From positions 1 through 64,000 of the forward strand of contig NZ_JACIFY010000019.1 in the NCBI RefSeq assembly GCF_014197615.1: DNA of 64,000 nt, read 5' to 3'. Below are positions 36,720-46,554 of the stretch, piece after piece. Position 1 is the first letter of the stretch, and every line of letters starts with the position of its first letter. A model generated the notes under the pieces. It searched no databases, was not told where the DNA came from, and saw only the letters and a list, made by a program, of their open reading frames with translations. The position numbers and the translations under genes are program-made. The stretch is from Rhizobium esperanzae. Lineage in GTDB: Bacteria; Pseudomonadota; Alphaproteobacteria; Rhizobiales; Rhizobiaceae.

Positions 36720-37433
36720 TCAATCTTCGGATGCGCCGCGCGGCGCCAGCAACCCCAGCTCTTCCAGATCCATCTGGGTGATCGGGTCCTCGTCCTCGGT
36801 CAATTCGTCGTTCATCGGTGAGGGAATATTGAAGTTTGCCGGAATCCGGCCCGACAGCAAGCCCGCTCCCTTCAACTCTTCGAGACCGGGCAGATCGCGC
36901 AGCTCTTCGAGCCCGAAATGATCGAGAAAATCGCGTGTCGTGCCCAATGTCACCGGCCGGCCCGGCGTGCGCCGGCGGCCACGAAACCGTACCCAGCCGG
37001 CTTCCATCAGCACGTCGAGCGTGCCGCGCGAGGTCTGAACGCCGCGGATATCCTCGATCTCGGCCCGCGTCACCGGCTGGTGATAGGCGATGATCGCCAG
37101 CACTTCCAGTGCGGCGCGCGACAGCTTCTTCACCTCGTTGTCGTCGCGGCGGATGACGAAGGAGAGATCGGCGGCGGTGCGGAAGGCCCAGGCGCCCTCG
37201 ACCTGCACGAGGTTGACGCCGCGCGGCGCATATTGCTCCTTCAGGCGCAGCATGATTGCGTGCACATCTGTCTTTACAGGCAGGCGCTCGGCGAGGAAAC
37301 CTTCCGAGACCGGTTGCGAGGAGGCGAAGACCAGTGCCTCGGCGATGCGCTCCGCCTCGATCTCAACCTGCAGATCGCGGCTCCTCTTTTCGAAATCGTC
37401 CTCGAAATCCTCTTCGCTCTTTGGATCGATCAA
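36720..37433 (-). CDS. scpB: Segregation and condensation protein B
   Basis: A 237-residue kleisin-associated protein of the Smc-ScpAB complex, which compacts and organises the chromosome. It consists of two winged-helix domains; the motifs LAIIAYHQPVTRAEIEDIRGVQTSRGTLDVL (about residues 112-142) and FRGRRRTPGRPVTLGTTRDFLDHFGL are diagnostic. The TTG start overlaps the scpA stop by TTGA, so the genes are coupled. The tail is acidic. Confidence 0.94.
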   Translation of the reverse strand: MIDPKSEEDFEDDFEKRSRDLQVEIEAERIAEALVFASSQPVSEGFLAERLPVKTDVHAIMLRLKEQYAPRGVNLVQVEGAWAFRTAADLSFVIRRDDNEVKKLSRAALEVLAIIAYHQPVTRAEIEDIRGVQTSRGTLDVLMEAGWVRFRGRRRTPGRPVTLGTTRDFLDHFGLEELRDLPGLEELKGAGLLSGRIPANFNIPSPMNDELTEDEDPITQMDLEELGLLAPRGASED

Positions 37434-38290
37434 GCCGGCTGCTCCTGCTCCACCACCTGCAGCGTGGCGTGTTTGGGACCGCGGCGCATGTATATCGGCT
37501 GAAAGGCGCCGTCCTGGCGGATTTCAAGCTTGCCCTCGCGCACCAGCTCCAGCGAGGCGGCAAAAGCGCTGGCGATCGCCGTGACGCGTTCTTCGGGCGC
37601 TGCGAGATAACGCAGCAGATAATGCTCCATCGCCGTCCAGTCGCCGACCTCGCCGATCATCTGTGTCAGCAGTTCGCGGGCATCCGTCAGCGACCAGACA
37701 TTGCGCCTCTCGATCGTCACCTGGGTGACGGCATTGCGCTGGCGCAGCGCCGCATAGGCGGTCAGAAGATCGTAGAGGCTTGCCGCATAAGCGGATTGCT
37801 GCCGGTCGGGAATATGCTCGGGCGCACCGCGCACGAAAATGTCGCGGCCGAGGCGGTTGCGGTTGACCAGGCCTTCTGCCGCCTGGCGCATGGCTTCGAG
37901 GCGTTTCAGCCGGAAGGCGAGCGTCGCCGCCATCTCCTCGCCCGACGGACCGTCATCCTTGATCTGCTGGGGAATGAGCAGCCGCGACTTGAGATAGGCG
38001 AGCCAAGCCGCCATGACGAGATAATCGGCGGCCAGCTCGATGCGGATACGCCGGGCGCTTTCGACGAATTGCAGATATTGTTCGGCGAGCGCCAGCACGG
38101 AAATGCGCGACAGGTCGACCTTCTGATTGCGGGCAAGATAGAGCAACAGGTCGAGCGGACCTTCGAAACCGGCGACATCGATCACCAGCGCCGGCTCGTG
38201 GCTGGCGCGCTCGGCACTATTATCCTGCCACAGCTTGTCCATCGGCGTTGCCGCCTGCGGACGTTCCGTGCCCTTGACCGTGTTCACCAC
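37430..38290 (-). CDS. scpA: Segregation and condensation protein A
   Basis: The kleisin of the Smc-ScpAB complex. The 286 residues include the N-terminal ScpA motif FEGPLDLLLYLARNQKVDLSRISVLALAEQYL (about residues 44-75), the middle helical region and a C-terminal winged helix that binds the Smc head. The start is GTG at 38290 (a second GTG follows). It sits 15 bases after nagZ in the nagZ-scpA-scpB operon. Confidence 0.93.
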   Translation of the reverse strand: MVNTVKGTERPQAATPMDKLWQDNSAERASHEPALVIDVAGFEGPLDLLLYLARNQKVDLSRISVLALAEQYLQFVESARRIRIELAADYLVMAAWLAYLKSRLLIPQQIKDDGPSGEEMAATLAFRLKRLEAMRQAAEGLVNRNRLGRDIFVRGAPEHIPDRQQSAYAASLYDLLTAYAALRQRNAVTQVTIERRNVWSLTDARELLTQMIGEVGDWTAMEHYLLRYLAAPEERVTAIASAFAASLELVREGKLEIRQDGAFQPIYMRRGPKHATLQVVEQEQPA

Positions 38291-38305
38291 CCTGCTCCTC
38301 TGCGA

Positions 38306-39319
38306 TCAGACCGTCGCAAACATCGCTTCGAATTCCGCCCTCAATTCCGCTTCATCGGCGGCATCCGGCGCTGAGAAGCCAGCTTCCACCGCTTTCGCGC
38401 GGGCAAGCGAAGCGCCGGCCAGCGGGGGAACATTTGCCACGACATCCAGCATCTCGTCCATATGGCCATTGCAATGCAGCACGATATCGCATCCGCCTGC
38501 AATGATATTCGCCGCGCGTTCGCCGATCGTGCCGGAAAGAGCATTCATCGAGCTGTCGTCGGAGAGCAGCAGACCGGTAAAACCGATATGCTCGCGGATG
38601 ACGCCGTCAATCACCTTGCGCGAGGTCGTCGCCGGATTGTCGGGGTCGATCGATGTGAAGACGACGTGGCAGGTCATTGCCATCAGCTCGTCCTTCATCG
38701 CGACGAAGGGCGGGAAATCATGGGCCTCCAGCTCATCGCGGGAAACGGTGACGACAGGCAGTTCCAGATGTGAATCGGCAAAGCCGCGGCCGTGGCCGGG
38801 CATATGTTTCATGACAGGCAGCAGACCGCCGGCCTTCAGCCCTTCGGCAGCCGCCCGGCCCATGGCGATGACGGTCTCGGGATCGCCGCCATAGGCACGG
38901 TCGCCGATGACGTTGCTGCTGCCCTCGACCGGCACATCGAGCACCGGCAGGCAATCGACATCGATGCCGAGGCGCGAAAGATCGAAGGCGTGCAGCCGCG
39001 ACATCACCCAGGCGGCGCGCAGGCCGAGCGCCGGGTCGCGGCGATAAAGATCGCCGAGCGCCTGGCCCGAGGGATAACGGGCAAAAACCGGCGGACGGAT
39101 GCGCTGGACGCGGCCGCCCTCCTGGTCGATCAGCACCGGCGCATGCCAGCCGACACTGTCGCGCAGTTCGGCGACAAGATCGGTGATCTGCCCTGCTTCG
39201 GAGATGTTGCGCCCAAAGAGAATGAAGCCCCAGGGTCGCTCGCCCCGATAGAAGGCTTTCTCTTCGGATGTGAGGGCTAGGCCGCTGCAGCCAAGGATCA
39301 TCGCTTTTGATTCGGTCAT
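38306..39319 (-). CDS. nagZ: Beta-N-acetylhexosaminidase NagZ (GH3)
   Basis: A cytoplasmic peptidoglycan-recycling enzyme that removes N-acetylglucosamine from anhydro-muropeptides; family GH3. The 337 residues contain the key loop KHMPGHGRGFADSH (catalytic His in the KH-x-PGHG motif) near residues 164-177, GWHAPVLIDQEGGRVQRI near residues 62-79 and the late Asp in LLLSDDSSMNAL that acts as nucleophile. The ATG at 39319 is the family start. It is followed by scpA and preceded by the SPOR-protein gene, whose terminator stands between. Confidence 0.95.
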   Translation of the reverse strand: MTESKAMILGCSGLALTSEEKAFYRGERPWGFILFGRNISEAGQITDLVAELRDSVGWHAPVLIDQEGGRVQRIRPPVFARYPSGQALGDLYRRDPALGLRAAWVMSRLHAFDLSRLGIDVDCLPVLDVPVEGSSNVIGDRAYGGDPETVIAMGRAAAEGLKAGGLLPVMKHMPGHGRGFADSHLELPVVTVSRDELEAHDFPPFVAMKDELMAMTCHVVFTSIDPDNPATTSRKVIDGVIREHIGFTGLLLSDDSSMNALSGTIGERAANIIAGGCDIVLHCNGHMDEMLDVVANVPPLAGASLARAKAVEAGFSAPDAADEAELRAEFEAMFATV

Positions 39320-39374
39320 ATGAGAATCATAGACAGCGGCCCGCCAAATGCGAGCGAGGCTAGGCGCGATGCAC

Positions 39375-39410
39375 AAAAAAGAGCGGCGGACCGATCCGGC
39401 CCGCCGCTCG
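39375..39410 (-). terminator. Terminator of the SPOR-protein gene
   Basis: Stem GAGCGGCGG/CCGCCGCTC with an internal loop; on the minus strand it ends in TTTTTT. It begins 24 bases beyond the stop codon. Confidence 0.85.
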
Positions 39411-39433
39411 TTAAATCAATCAAAGACCCGATG

Positions 39434-42400
39434 CTACTTGGAGATCAAGCAGCTTCCACCTGCCGCGCGATACTGTTCGCAAAGCGCTGCGGCTTCGTCC
39501 TTGGAGCCGGCCGGGATACGGACACGGTAGAAGATCCCCTTGCCGGCGACATCGGCCCTGCGGATCTCATGAGCGCGGCCGCTCAGCACGCCGGCAAATT
39601 TCTTCGACAGGCTGGCGTAGGATTTGTTCGCTTCGTCTTCCGATGGCAGCGAGGCGATCTGGATGCCGTAGCCGCCGGCAGACGCGGCCTGCTGCGGCTT
39701 GGCGGCGGCTGGCGTTGCGGCTGCGACCTCCGTCGTCTTCGGCTGTTGCGCGGTTGGGCGGACATTGCCCTTCTCGGTCACGGTGCCGACGACGTTGACG
39801 GGCTGGTCGGTCGGCCGGGCGGTCGGGATCGGAGCGGTATCGGTGATCGCCGTGGTCTTGACCGGGCGCACCGCCGGATCGACCGGGGCGGGATTTGCAG
39901 CCTGCGTGTCGGCGTCAGCTGCAAGCGGCTGGGCAGGCGCTGCAGAACGCGCATCGGCGGAAGCAACCTCGGCGTTTGACGGGAAGCTTGCGGCCGTTCC
40001 AGCGACCGGAGGCACGGACGGGGTCGAGCGGGCCGTCAACGGCGGCGTCGCTTGGGCAGATGGCGTCGCCTGGGCAGACGTTGTCGCCTGGGCAGACTGC
40101 GTCGCCTGGGCAGAGGGTGTCGCCAAGGCAGGCGTCGGCTGGTCGGCGGGCTCCGGTTCCTCACGGGCGACCAGGGTGCCGTCAGGCTTGACGATCATCG
40201 TGCGAACCTTGCGTGGCGAAACGGACGGCGTCTTGTCGGCATCGCTTGCGGGAGCGGTGTCGGCATTGCCCTGGTTCGGCAGCAGACGCGGATCCTCCGT
40301 TTCACCGACCGCGGTCGGTGAGACCTGATCGCCTGGGTTGGCGTTCTCGTCGTCCTCAGGCAGCGATTCCGGTGTCAGCGTGCGCTGGACGACATCAACC
40401 GGGGCCTCGTCGGAAGAAACCAGCGCCTTCTGCTTCGGCTCCTCGGCAGAACCCGCAACACGATCGTAGACGGCCTTATCCTGGTTCGGCACGGTCTTGC
40501 CGCCGGGATTTTCCGGAACGACCTTGACCGGGTCCTTGTCGGCAACGATCACGCGCGGCTCGCCGGATGCGACGATGCCGAGCCCCTCGCCGTTCCAGAC
40601 GGAGGAATAGACGCCATAACCGACGCCGGCAAAGACCACGAGTACGACGGTTCCGGCCAGCAGCCGGCGCATCGACCGGGCGCGGCTGAAATCAGCCGCC
40701 TGGCTTGCCGATTCAATCCGGACCTCGGAGGTCTCGCGGCGCTCGACGGGCTCGCGCACGCTGCGGCGGAAATCCTCCTCCAGCGCCCGCTCGAAATCAT
40801 CGAGGCCATCGGCGATGGTGGGCTTGACCGGCTTTGCCGCGGCGGCGGCCGTATCCCTGGCCGGGGCCGGGTTTTCCCGCGGCTTGGCCGGTTCGAAGAA
40901 ACTCGCGATCTCCGCGTCGAGATCGAAATCCAGATCCTGAGCTTTTGCGACCGGTGCGGGCTGCTCGACCGGCGGCAGCGCCGGCACATGCATGTCCTCG
41001 ACCGTTTCAGGACGTTCCTCCGGATCGGAGATCATCGCCGGATCAAACGGCAGGTCCTCGGTGGAGTCCGAGACCGGTGCCGCCCAGTTGAAGGCCGGAG
41101 CCGGAGCGGGAGTCGGCACCTGCGGCGCGGCAGCAAGGGCCGGAGCAGGCCGCACAGGGGCGGAAGCCGCCGGTTGGAAAGCCGGAACTTGCGGCTCAGG
41201 CACAAAAACCGGGGCAGAGCGAGTCGCGGCGGCCGCGGCCTGCTGGGAAGCACGCACCGGCGGCTCCGGCTGCGGCGCGGGCTCAGACGCTGTCAGCTCG
41301 GGCGGTTCGGAGAAATCGAGATCGGCAAGCTCCAGCTCGATGCCGGCAAGATCCAGCTCGAAATCATGACCGGCGAAGGGGTCGTCGGCGGCTTCCGCTA
41401 CGGGTTGCGGCGCCCGCGAATATGCCGGTGCGGCAGGCTGAGGTGCAATGACCTCGGCAAGCTGCGGTGCGACCGGCCTTGCAGCTTCGGCAGCATAGAC
41501 CGGAGCCGGCTCGACCGGCACAGGCCGAACGGAAGCAGCGGCGACCGGTGCGGGCGCAATCACTTGCGGCTCGACGAATGCGGCGGCAGCAACCGGCGCT
41601 GCGTCCACCAATTCGGCCTGCGGCGAAACGGGAGCCGGATTGGCGCGTTGCGGCACCGGATAACGCGAGACGTCGGCGAGCAGATCGTCAAGATCGAAAG
41701 TGCCGGCAGTGTGAGGAATCTCCGGTACGACCTCGGTCAGCGCGGCATCGGCCTGGATCTCGCCTTCGACGGCGGCGGCAATGAGATCGAAACCGGCATC
41801 GGATCCGAAATCTTCCAGCACGTCTTCGATTTCGACGAAGTCCTCGGCCTCGGCCGGTTCTTCCGACGCGATCACCTCGTCGTGGCGATCGAGCTCGGCA
41901 GGAAAGCCAAGCGACGGAGATGCGGATTCGAATTCCTCAGACGGCTCGACACTGACGACGGAGGCCAATTGCTCGACGACGGGGGCGGACGGCTCGATCA
42001 CCGGCTGCGGCTTTGCAGCGGCAAGCTCGACGGGCGGCGCTTCCGCCACCGGCGCTGCTGCGACAGCTTCAGCCACCGACACCGGCGGAACAACCGCTTC
42101 CTCGCGTTTTGCGGCGTGGAAATTGGCAAGCGGCAGCCTGATGCTGGCGGCCGACCATTGCGGCGCCTTGGCGGGCTGCGGCAGCGACGAGACCGGAGCA
42201 GTGCCGATCGACAGCTCAAGTTCCTCGATCAGGTCGCGTGCACCGCCGAAGGCCGACTGCACTGGCGCCTCGGCGGGCTCGACGGCAAGCTGCTGCGGCC
42301 AAGCCACATGGTCGACGGCGGGCGCATCCCAGTTGCCTGCGTCGGGCAGAACGACTTCCTCAGCCTCGGCAGAGACTGACGAAACCGGCTCGGGAATCTC

Positions 42401-42703
42401 TACCTCGGCAGCGGGAGAGACATCGAGCGCGGGCTCGATGTAATCTTCAGGAACGACGTCGTCAGAGATCGGCTCGGCGGGGCGATCGAGCTCTGCGAGC
42501 GGACGTGGTGAATCGTAACGGTCAAACTCGCGCCCAAGCTCGTCTTCGAGATCGAGGGCAGGCTCGCGCCGTGCTTCGGTCACCGTATTTGCTGCAACAC
42601 GCGGCTCGAAGCCGACGATACGGGCAAGTTCGGCCAACGGATCATCGTCGGCAAACAGATCGTCTTTTCCGCGCGTATCATACGCAAGTTGTTTATCAGC
42701 CAT
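39434..42703 (-). CDS. Large SPOR-domain membrane protein
   Basis: A 1089-residue protein of Ala/Pro/Glu-rich low complexity, with one central membrane segment (about residues 680-705, LLAGTVVLVVFAGVGYGVYSS) and a C-terminal SPOR domain (last ~80 residues, GGYGIQIASLPSEDEANKSYASL) that binds denuded peptidoglycan at division sites. The N-terminal ~680 residues would be cytoplasmic and the rest periplasmic. Before the SPOR domain, an 18-base tandem repeat at 40044-40133 encodes SAQAT repeats. The start at 42703 (ATG, GGGATAGGC upstream) is inferred from the frame. No partner is known. Confidence 0.85.
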   Translation of the reverse strand: MADKQLAYDTRGKDDLFADDDPLAELARIVGFEPRVAANTVTEARREPALDLEDELGREFDRYDSPRPLAELDRPAEPISDDVVPEDYIEPALDVSPAAEVEIPEPVSSVSAEAEEVVLPDAGNWDAPAVDHVAWPQQLAVEPAEAPVQSAFGGARDLIEELELSIGTAPVSSLPQPAKAPQWSAASIRLPLANFHAAKREEAVVPPVSVAEAVAAAPVAEAPPVELAAAKPQPVIEPSAPVVEQLASVVSVEPSEEFESASPSLGFPAELDRHDEVIASEEPAEAEDFVEIEDVLEDFGSDAGFDLIAAAVEGEIQADAALTEVVPEIPHTAGTFDLDDLLADVSRYPVPQRANPAPVSPQAELVDAAPVAAAAFVEPQVIAPAPVAAASVRPVPVEPAPVYAAEAARPVAPQLAEVIAPQPAAPAYSRAPQPVAEAADDPFAGHDFELDLAGIELELADLDFSEPPELTASEPAPQPEPPVRASQQAAAAATRSAPVFVPEPQVPAFQPAASAPVRPAPALAAAPQVPTPAPAPAFNWAAPVSDSTEDLPFDPAMISDPEERPETVEDMHVPALPPVEQPAPVAKAQDLDFDLDAEIASFFEPAKPRENPAPARDTAAAAAKPVKPTIADGLDDFERALEEDFRRSVREPVERRETSEVRIESASQAADFSRARSMRRLLAGTVVLVVFAGVGYGVYSSVWNGEGLGIVASGEPRVIVADKDPVKVVPENPGGKTVPNQDKAVYDRVAGSAEEPKQKALVSSDEAPVDVVQRTLTPESLPEDDENANPGDQVSPTAVGETEDPRLLPNQGNADTAPASDADKTPSVSPRKVRTMIVKPDGTLVAREEPEPADQPTPALATPSAQATQSAQATTSAQATPSAQATPPLTARSTPSVPPVAGTAASFPSNAEVASADARSAAPAQPLAADADTQAANPAPVDPAVRPVKTTAITDTAPIPTARPTDQPVNVVGTVTEKGNVRPTAQQPKTTEVAAATPAAAKPQQAASAGGYGIQIASLPSEDEANKSYASLSKKFAGVLSGRAHEIRRADVAGKGIFYRVRIPAGSKDEAAALCEQYRAAGGSCLISK
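40044..40133. repeat. Five-unit 18-base tandem repeat in the SPOR-protein gene
   Basis: Units start at 40044, 40062, 40080, 40098 and 40116, sharing GTCGCCTGGGCAGA. In the protein this becomes repeated SAQAT(P/Q/T). The last unit is diverged. It keeps the frame (18 bases), so unit number can change without harm, and strains may differ. Confidence 0.85.
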
Positions 42704-42764
42704 GCCTATCCCACTCGCAAACGCCAACTCTGAGATGCCAGCGCATTGTGGGGAAATGGTGACG

Positions 42765-44522
42765 TTATCGCATTTCGTCCGGTGCGGCAGTGCCTGTAAT
42801 GGCAAGTCCCGACTTCAAAACCGACGCGACGGCGTACACCAGCCCAAGTCTGGCAATACTTGATTCTCGGTTTTTATCATTAACAAATCGTAATTCCGGC
42901 TGATCTTTACCTTTGTTCCAGTGCGCGTGGAAGGAACTGGCGAGGTCGTAGAGGTAAAAAGCGAGGCGATGCGGCTCCTGCGACTGGGCTGCCGCCTCGA
43001 CCACACGCGGGAATTCAGCAAGCTTGGCGACGAGCTGCAATTCGGCCGGATCGCCAATGCCAGCAACGGTTTTCGCGAGTTCGGCGGGCGAAACTTCGAG
43101 GTCGGGAAAAGCCTCCCTCGCCTGCCGGAAGACCGACATGCAGCGGGCATGCGCATATTGCACGTAAAAAACCGGATTATCTTTCGACTGTTCCGTCACT
43201 TTGGCGAAATCGAAGTCGAGCGGCTCGGAATTCTTGCGGTAAAGCATCATGAACCGGACCGAATCACGGCCGACTTCCTCGACGACGTCCCGAAGCGTGA
43301 CGAAATCGCCCGACCGTTTCGACATCTTCACCGGCTCGCCATTACGATAGAGCTTGACGAGCTGGCAGAGCAGCACCGTCAGCTTTGCCTTACCTTCGGA
43401 AACGCCGCGCGCAACCGCTTCCAGGCGCTTGACGTAGCCGCCATGGTCGGCGCCGAGCACATAAATCATCTCGTCGAAACCGCGATCGAACTTGTTCTTG
43501 AAGTAGGCGACGTCGGCCGCGAAATAGGTGTAGGAGCCGTCCGACTTGATCAGCGGCCGGTCCATATCGTCGCCCACCTCGGTCGAGCGGAACAGCGTCT
43601 GTTCACGATCCTCCCAATCCTCAGGCAACTGGCCCTTCGGCGGCGGCAGCGTGCCCTTGTAGACATAGCCCTTGAAGGTCAGGTCGTTGATCGCCGTGCG
43701 GATGGCGGCTGCGCCATTGGCATGCAGGGTGCGTTCGGAGAAGAAGATGTCGTGATGGACGTTCAGCGCCGCCAGGTCTTCGCGGATCATCACCATCATC
43801 GCGTCGATGGTGCGGTCCTTGACGATCGGCATCCATTGGTCTTCCGGCATGTTGTGCAGCCGCACGCCGTAATCGGCGGCCAGCGACTGCCCGACGGGCA
43901 CGAGATAGTCACCCGGGTAAAGACCCGAGGGGATTTCGCCGATCTTTTCGCCGAGCGCTTCGCGATAGCGCAGGAAGACGGAACGGGCGAGCACGTCGAT
44001 CTGCGAGCCGGCGTCGTTGATGTAATATTCCTTCTCGACGCCGTAGCCGGCAAAGGCGAGCAGGTTGGCGAGCGCATCGCCGACGACGGCACCGCGGCAA
44101 TGGCCGACATGCATCGGGCCGGTCGGATTGGCCGAGACATATTCGACGTTGACCTTCCGGCCCTCGCCGAGCGTCGAGCGGCCGTAGTCGGTGCCTGCGC
44201 CGATCATCGAAGCGAGCAGCCGCTGCCAGTAGCCGACAGACAGACGAATGTTGATGAAACCGGGGCCCGCGACCGAAACATCGGCGACGTCGGCATCCTC
44301 CCGGAGCTTGGCAATGATGATGTCGGCCAGCGCGCGCGGGTTGGTTCCGAGCGGTTTTGCCAAGACCATTGCGGCGTTGGTCGCAACGTCGCCATGGCTC
44401 GCGTCACGCGGCGGCTCGACGGCGATGCGGCCGAAATCGAGTTCGGATCGCTTTTCCCTGACCAGATCGATCTGTTCAAGGGCGGTTTTGATCCTGGTTT
44501 CGAAGTCGGTAAAAACGTTCAT
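42765..44522 (-). CDS. argS: Arginyl-tRNA synthetase
   Basis: Class I synthetase of 585 residues. The N-terminal additional domain is followed by the HIGH motif variant [25 protein letters not shown] (about residues 130-154) and the KMSKS-like [13 protein letters not shown] near residues 401-413, and an anticodon-binding helical domain ends the protein. It lies between the SPOR gene and dgt, same strand. Confidence 0.97.
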   Translation of the reverse strand: MNVFTDFETRIKTALEQIDLVREKRSELDFGRIAVEPPRDASHGDVATNAAMVLAKPLGTNPRALADIIIAKLREDADVADVSVAGPGFINIRLSVGYWQRLLASMIGAGTDYGRSTLGEGRKVNVEYVSANPTGPMHVGHCRGAVVGDALANLLAFAGYGVEKEYYINDAGSQIDVLARSVFLRYREALGEKIGEIPSGLYPGDYLVPVGQSLAADYGVRLHNMPEDQWMPIVKDRTIDAMMVMIREDLAALNVHHDIFFSERTLHANGAAAIRTAINDLTFKGYVYKGTLPPPKGQLPEDWEDREQTLFRSTEVGDDMDRPLIKSDGSYTYFAADVAYFKNKFDRGFDEMIYVLGADHGGYVKRLEAVARGVSEGKAKLTVLLCQLVKLYRNGEPVKMSKRSGDFVTLRDVVEEVGRDSVRFMMLYRKNSEPLDFDFAKVTEQSKDNPVFYVQYAHARCMSVFRQAREAFPDLEVSPAELAKTVAGIGDPAELQLVAKLAEFPRVVEAAAQSQEPHRLAFYLYDLASSFHAHWNKGKDQPELRFVNDKNRESSIARLGLVYAVASVLKSGLAITGTAAPDEMR

Positions 44523-44585
44523 CGCACTCTTCCATGCATAGGCTGTGCCAAAGGCTCAAATCAGGCCTCGGCGGGCGACCGCTGC

Positions 44586-45803
44586 CTATCGCAAATCCGG
44601 AGTGTGGTCAAACAAGCGCCTGTGGGCACTGATCGCGTAGGTATCGGTCATGCCGGCAAGATAATCGCCGACATGGCGGGCTTTCGGCGCATCGGCGAGA
44701 CCGGCGATATGATCGACCCAGTAATGGCTCTGCATCTCTTTGGGATTGGCCATGTAGGCGGCAAAGAGATCGGTGACGATCCGGGCCGCACCGGCGCGGA
44801 TGCGCATGATATCGGGATTGCGATAGATGCGTTTGAACAGCATCGCCTTGATCTGCCTGTCGGTTTCGGCCATCTTTTCGGAAAAGGTGGCGATGACCTG
44901 GTCGGCGCCGCGGATGTCGGCTGCGCTTTCAGGGCGCAGCAGGGAAAGGCGCTCCTGCGCCACTGCGATGACGTCTTCGACCATGCGGGTGATCTGCCGG
45001 CGCATGATTTCATGGGTGAAGCGGCTCGGCTCCAGATGCGGGTATCGCGCCCTCACCTCGGCCATCAACCCGGCCAGAAACGGAATTTCCTCCAGCATGT
45101 CGAAAGTCAGGTAGCCGGAGCGCAGGCCGTCGTCGATGTCATGGGTGTTGTAGGCGATGTCGTCGGCGATGGCCGCGACCTGGGCCTCCAGACTGGCATA
45201 GGTTGCAAGTTCGAGATCGTGCAGTTCGCAATAATCGAGGATCGGCTGCGGAACAGGGCCGCGCGTGCCCACACCCTCCGGCGTCAGCAGCGGACCATTG
45301 TGTTTGACGAGGCCTTCGAGGCTTTCCCATGTCAGGTTGATGCCGTCGAATTCGGCATAACGCCGCTCCAGCTTGGTCACGATGCGCAGCGATTGGGCAT
45401 TGTGGTCGAAACCGCCATAGGGCAGCAGCACCTCGTGCAGCGCGTCCTCACCGGTATGACCGAACGGCGTGTGGCCGAAATCATGCACAAGCGCCACGCC
45501 TTCGGCCAGGTCCTCGTCAAGCCTCAGGGCGCGGGCAAGCGCGCGGGCAATCTGCGCCACCTCGATCGTATGCGTCAGCCGGGTGCGGTAGTGATCACCG
45601 TCCTGGGCGATGAAGACCTGAGTCTTGTGCTTCAGCCGGCGGAAGGCGGTGGTATGGACGATGCGGTCGCGGTCGCGCTGGAAATCGGAGCGCGTCGGGC
45701 TGCCGTCCTCCTGATAGAGCCGTCCGCGCGACGTCCAGGGGTCGGCCGCATAGACCGCCCTTTCACCGCTGCCGAAACCTAGAGCACGCCTATCGATCGT
45801 CAT
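44586..45803 (-). CDS. dgt: Deoxyguanosinetriphosphate triphosphohydrolase-like protein
   Basis: An HD-domain dNTP triphosphohydrolase that cleaves dNTPs to nucleosides and triphosphate. The 405 residues carry [19 protein letters not shown] (first His), [18 protein letters not shown] (the HD pair) at about residues 107-124, and a second Asp downstream ([17 protein letters not shown]). The rhizobial type lacks some E. coli Dgt features and may be regulatory. It is divergent from erpA. Confidence 0.93.
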   Translation of the reverse strand: MTIDRRALGFGSGERAVYAADPWTSRGRLYQEDGSPTRSDFQRDRDRIVHTTAFRRLKHKTQVFIAQDGDHYRTRLTHTIEVAQIARALARALRLDEDLAEGVALVHDFGHTPFGHTGEDALHEVLLPYGGFDHNAQSLRIVTKLERRYAEFDGINLTWESLEGLVKHNGPLLTPEGVGTRGPVPQPILDYCELHDLELATYASLEAQVAAIADDIAYNTHDIDDGLRSGYLTFDMLEEIPFLAGLMAEVRARYPHLEPSRFTHEIMRRQITRMVEDVIAVAQERLSLLRPESAADIRGADQVIATFSEKMAETDRQIKAMLFKRIYRNPDIMRIRAGAARIVTDLFAAYMANPKEMQSHYWVDHIAGLADAPKARHVGDYLAGMTDTYAISAHRRLFDHTPDLR

Positions 45804-46026
45804 TCTTCACCGTCATCCTGCAATGTTGCCGCATCTGCCCATTGACGCCGCTTTGCGCTCTTCATACCTATAGCCCGATCAAACGGCAAAGAGGTGCTTT
45901 TCCAATCGCCTCGGCGCATCGTGGCCTTTTAGCGAAGATCATGATAAGTTTGTTTGATATCAGGCATTTGAACATTTAAGTGCCAAAACCCATTCTCTCC
46001 GGATCTTGACCCCGGCAGGAGGAAAC

Positions 46027-46359
46027 ATGACGGATACGAGTGTAACCCTTTCAGATGCCGCAGCAAAGCGTATCGCTGCGATCGTCGGCGCCGAGGCCGG
46101 CAAGAGCGCACTGCGCGTTTCCGTCGAAGGCGGCGGCTGTTCGGGCTTTTCCTACAAGTTCGATCTTGCCGAGGGCGCCGGTGACGACGACGTCGTCGTC
46201 GAAAAGAACAATGCCAAAGTGCTGATCGACAGCCTTTCGCTCGTCTACATGGCGGGCTCCGAGATCGACTTCGTCGACAATCTGCTCGGCCAATCCTTCC
46301 AGATCAAGAACCCGAATGCGGTGGCAAGCTGCGGTTGCGGCACCAGTTTCTCGATCTGA
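46027..46359 (+). CDS. erpA: Iron-sulfur cluster insertion protein, A-type carrier
   Basis: A 110-residue A-type carrier that delivers [4Fe-4S] clusters to apoproteins. The three conserved cysteines are present: GGGCSGFSYKF near residue 40 and SCGCGTSFSI at the end. The best start is ATG 46027 with CAGGAGG upstream; 7 codons further upstream is possible. It reads divergently from dgt and has a terminator at 46390-46423. ErpA and IscA cannot be told apart with certainty from sequence alone. Confidence 0.9.
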   Translation: MTDTSVTLSDAAAKRIAAIVGAEAGKSALRVSVEGGGCSGFSYKFDLAEGAGDDDVVVEKNNAKVLIDSLSLVYMAGSEIDFVDNLLGQSFQIKNPNAVASCGCGTSFSI

Positions 46360-46389
46360 AGATCTGAACCTTTGACATTGTCCCCATCG

Positions 46390-46423
46390 AACCGGCCGAA
46401 GAACTGCTTCCGGCCGGTTTATC
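46390..46423 (+). terminator. Candidate terminator of erpA
   Basis: A stem AACCGGCCG/CGGCCGGTT separated by a 12-base loop, followed by TTATCGTCTTG. It sits 30 bases after the stop codon. Confidence 0.65.
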
Positions 46424-46475
46424 GTCTTGTCCCCCGGCGAAATACCGCGATACAAGAGGCCACTAGAATATTTTC

Positions 46476-46530
46476 GTTTTTCTTCGAATCACGAAAATGC
46501 TCTATCTCTTTGTTTTCACGCACTTTGTAA
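46476..46530. repeat. Degenerate intergenic repeat segment before xthA
   Basis: CGAATCACGAAAATGCTCTA followed by TCTCTTTGTTTTCACGCACTTTG resembles the end of the rhizobial mosaic element, and a matching TTTGTTTT(T)ATGCATGTCG segment is at 14189-14209. Nothing else is visible in the gap except a run of AT-rich bases. Confidence 0.45.
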
Positions 46531-46554
46531 TGTCGTCACGAACGGGACAGAGCC

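Noticed and set aside
40044-40133. Regularly spaced repeats that might suggest a CRISPR array
   Set aside because: The units are directly adjacent at 18 bases without spacers and lie within a gene, so they are a coding tandem repeat.
42921-45782. A 953-codon plus-strand frame opposite argS and dgt
   Set aside because: Antisense shadow spanning two unrelated genes and their gap.
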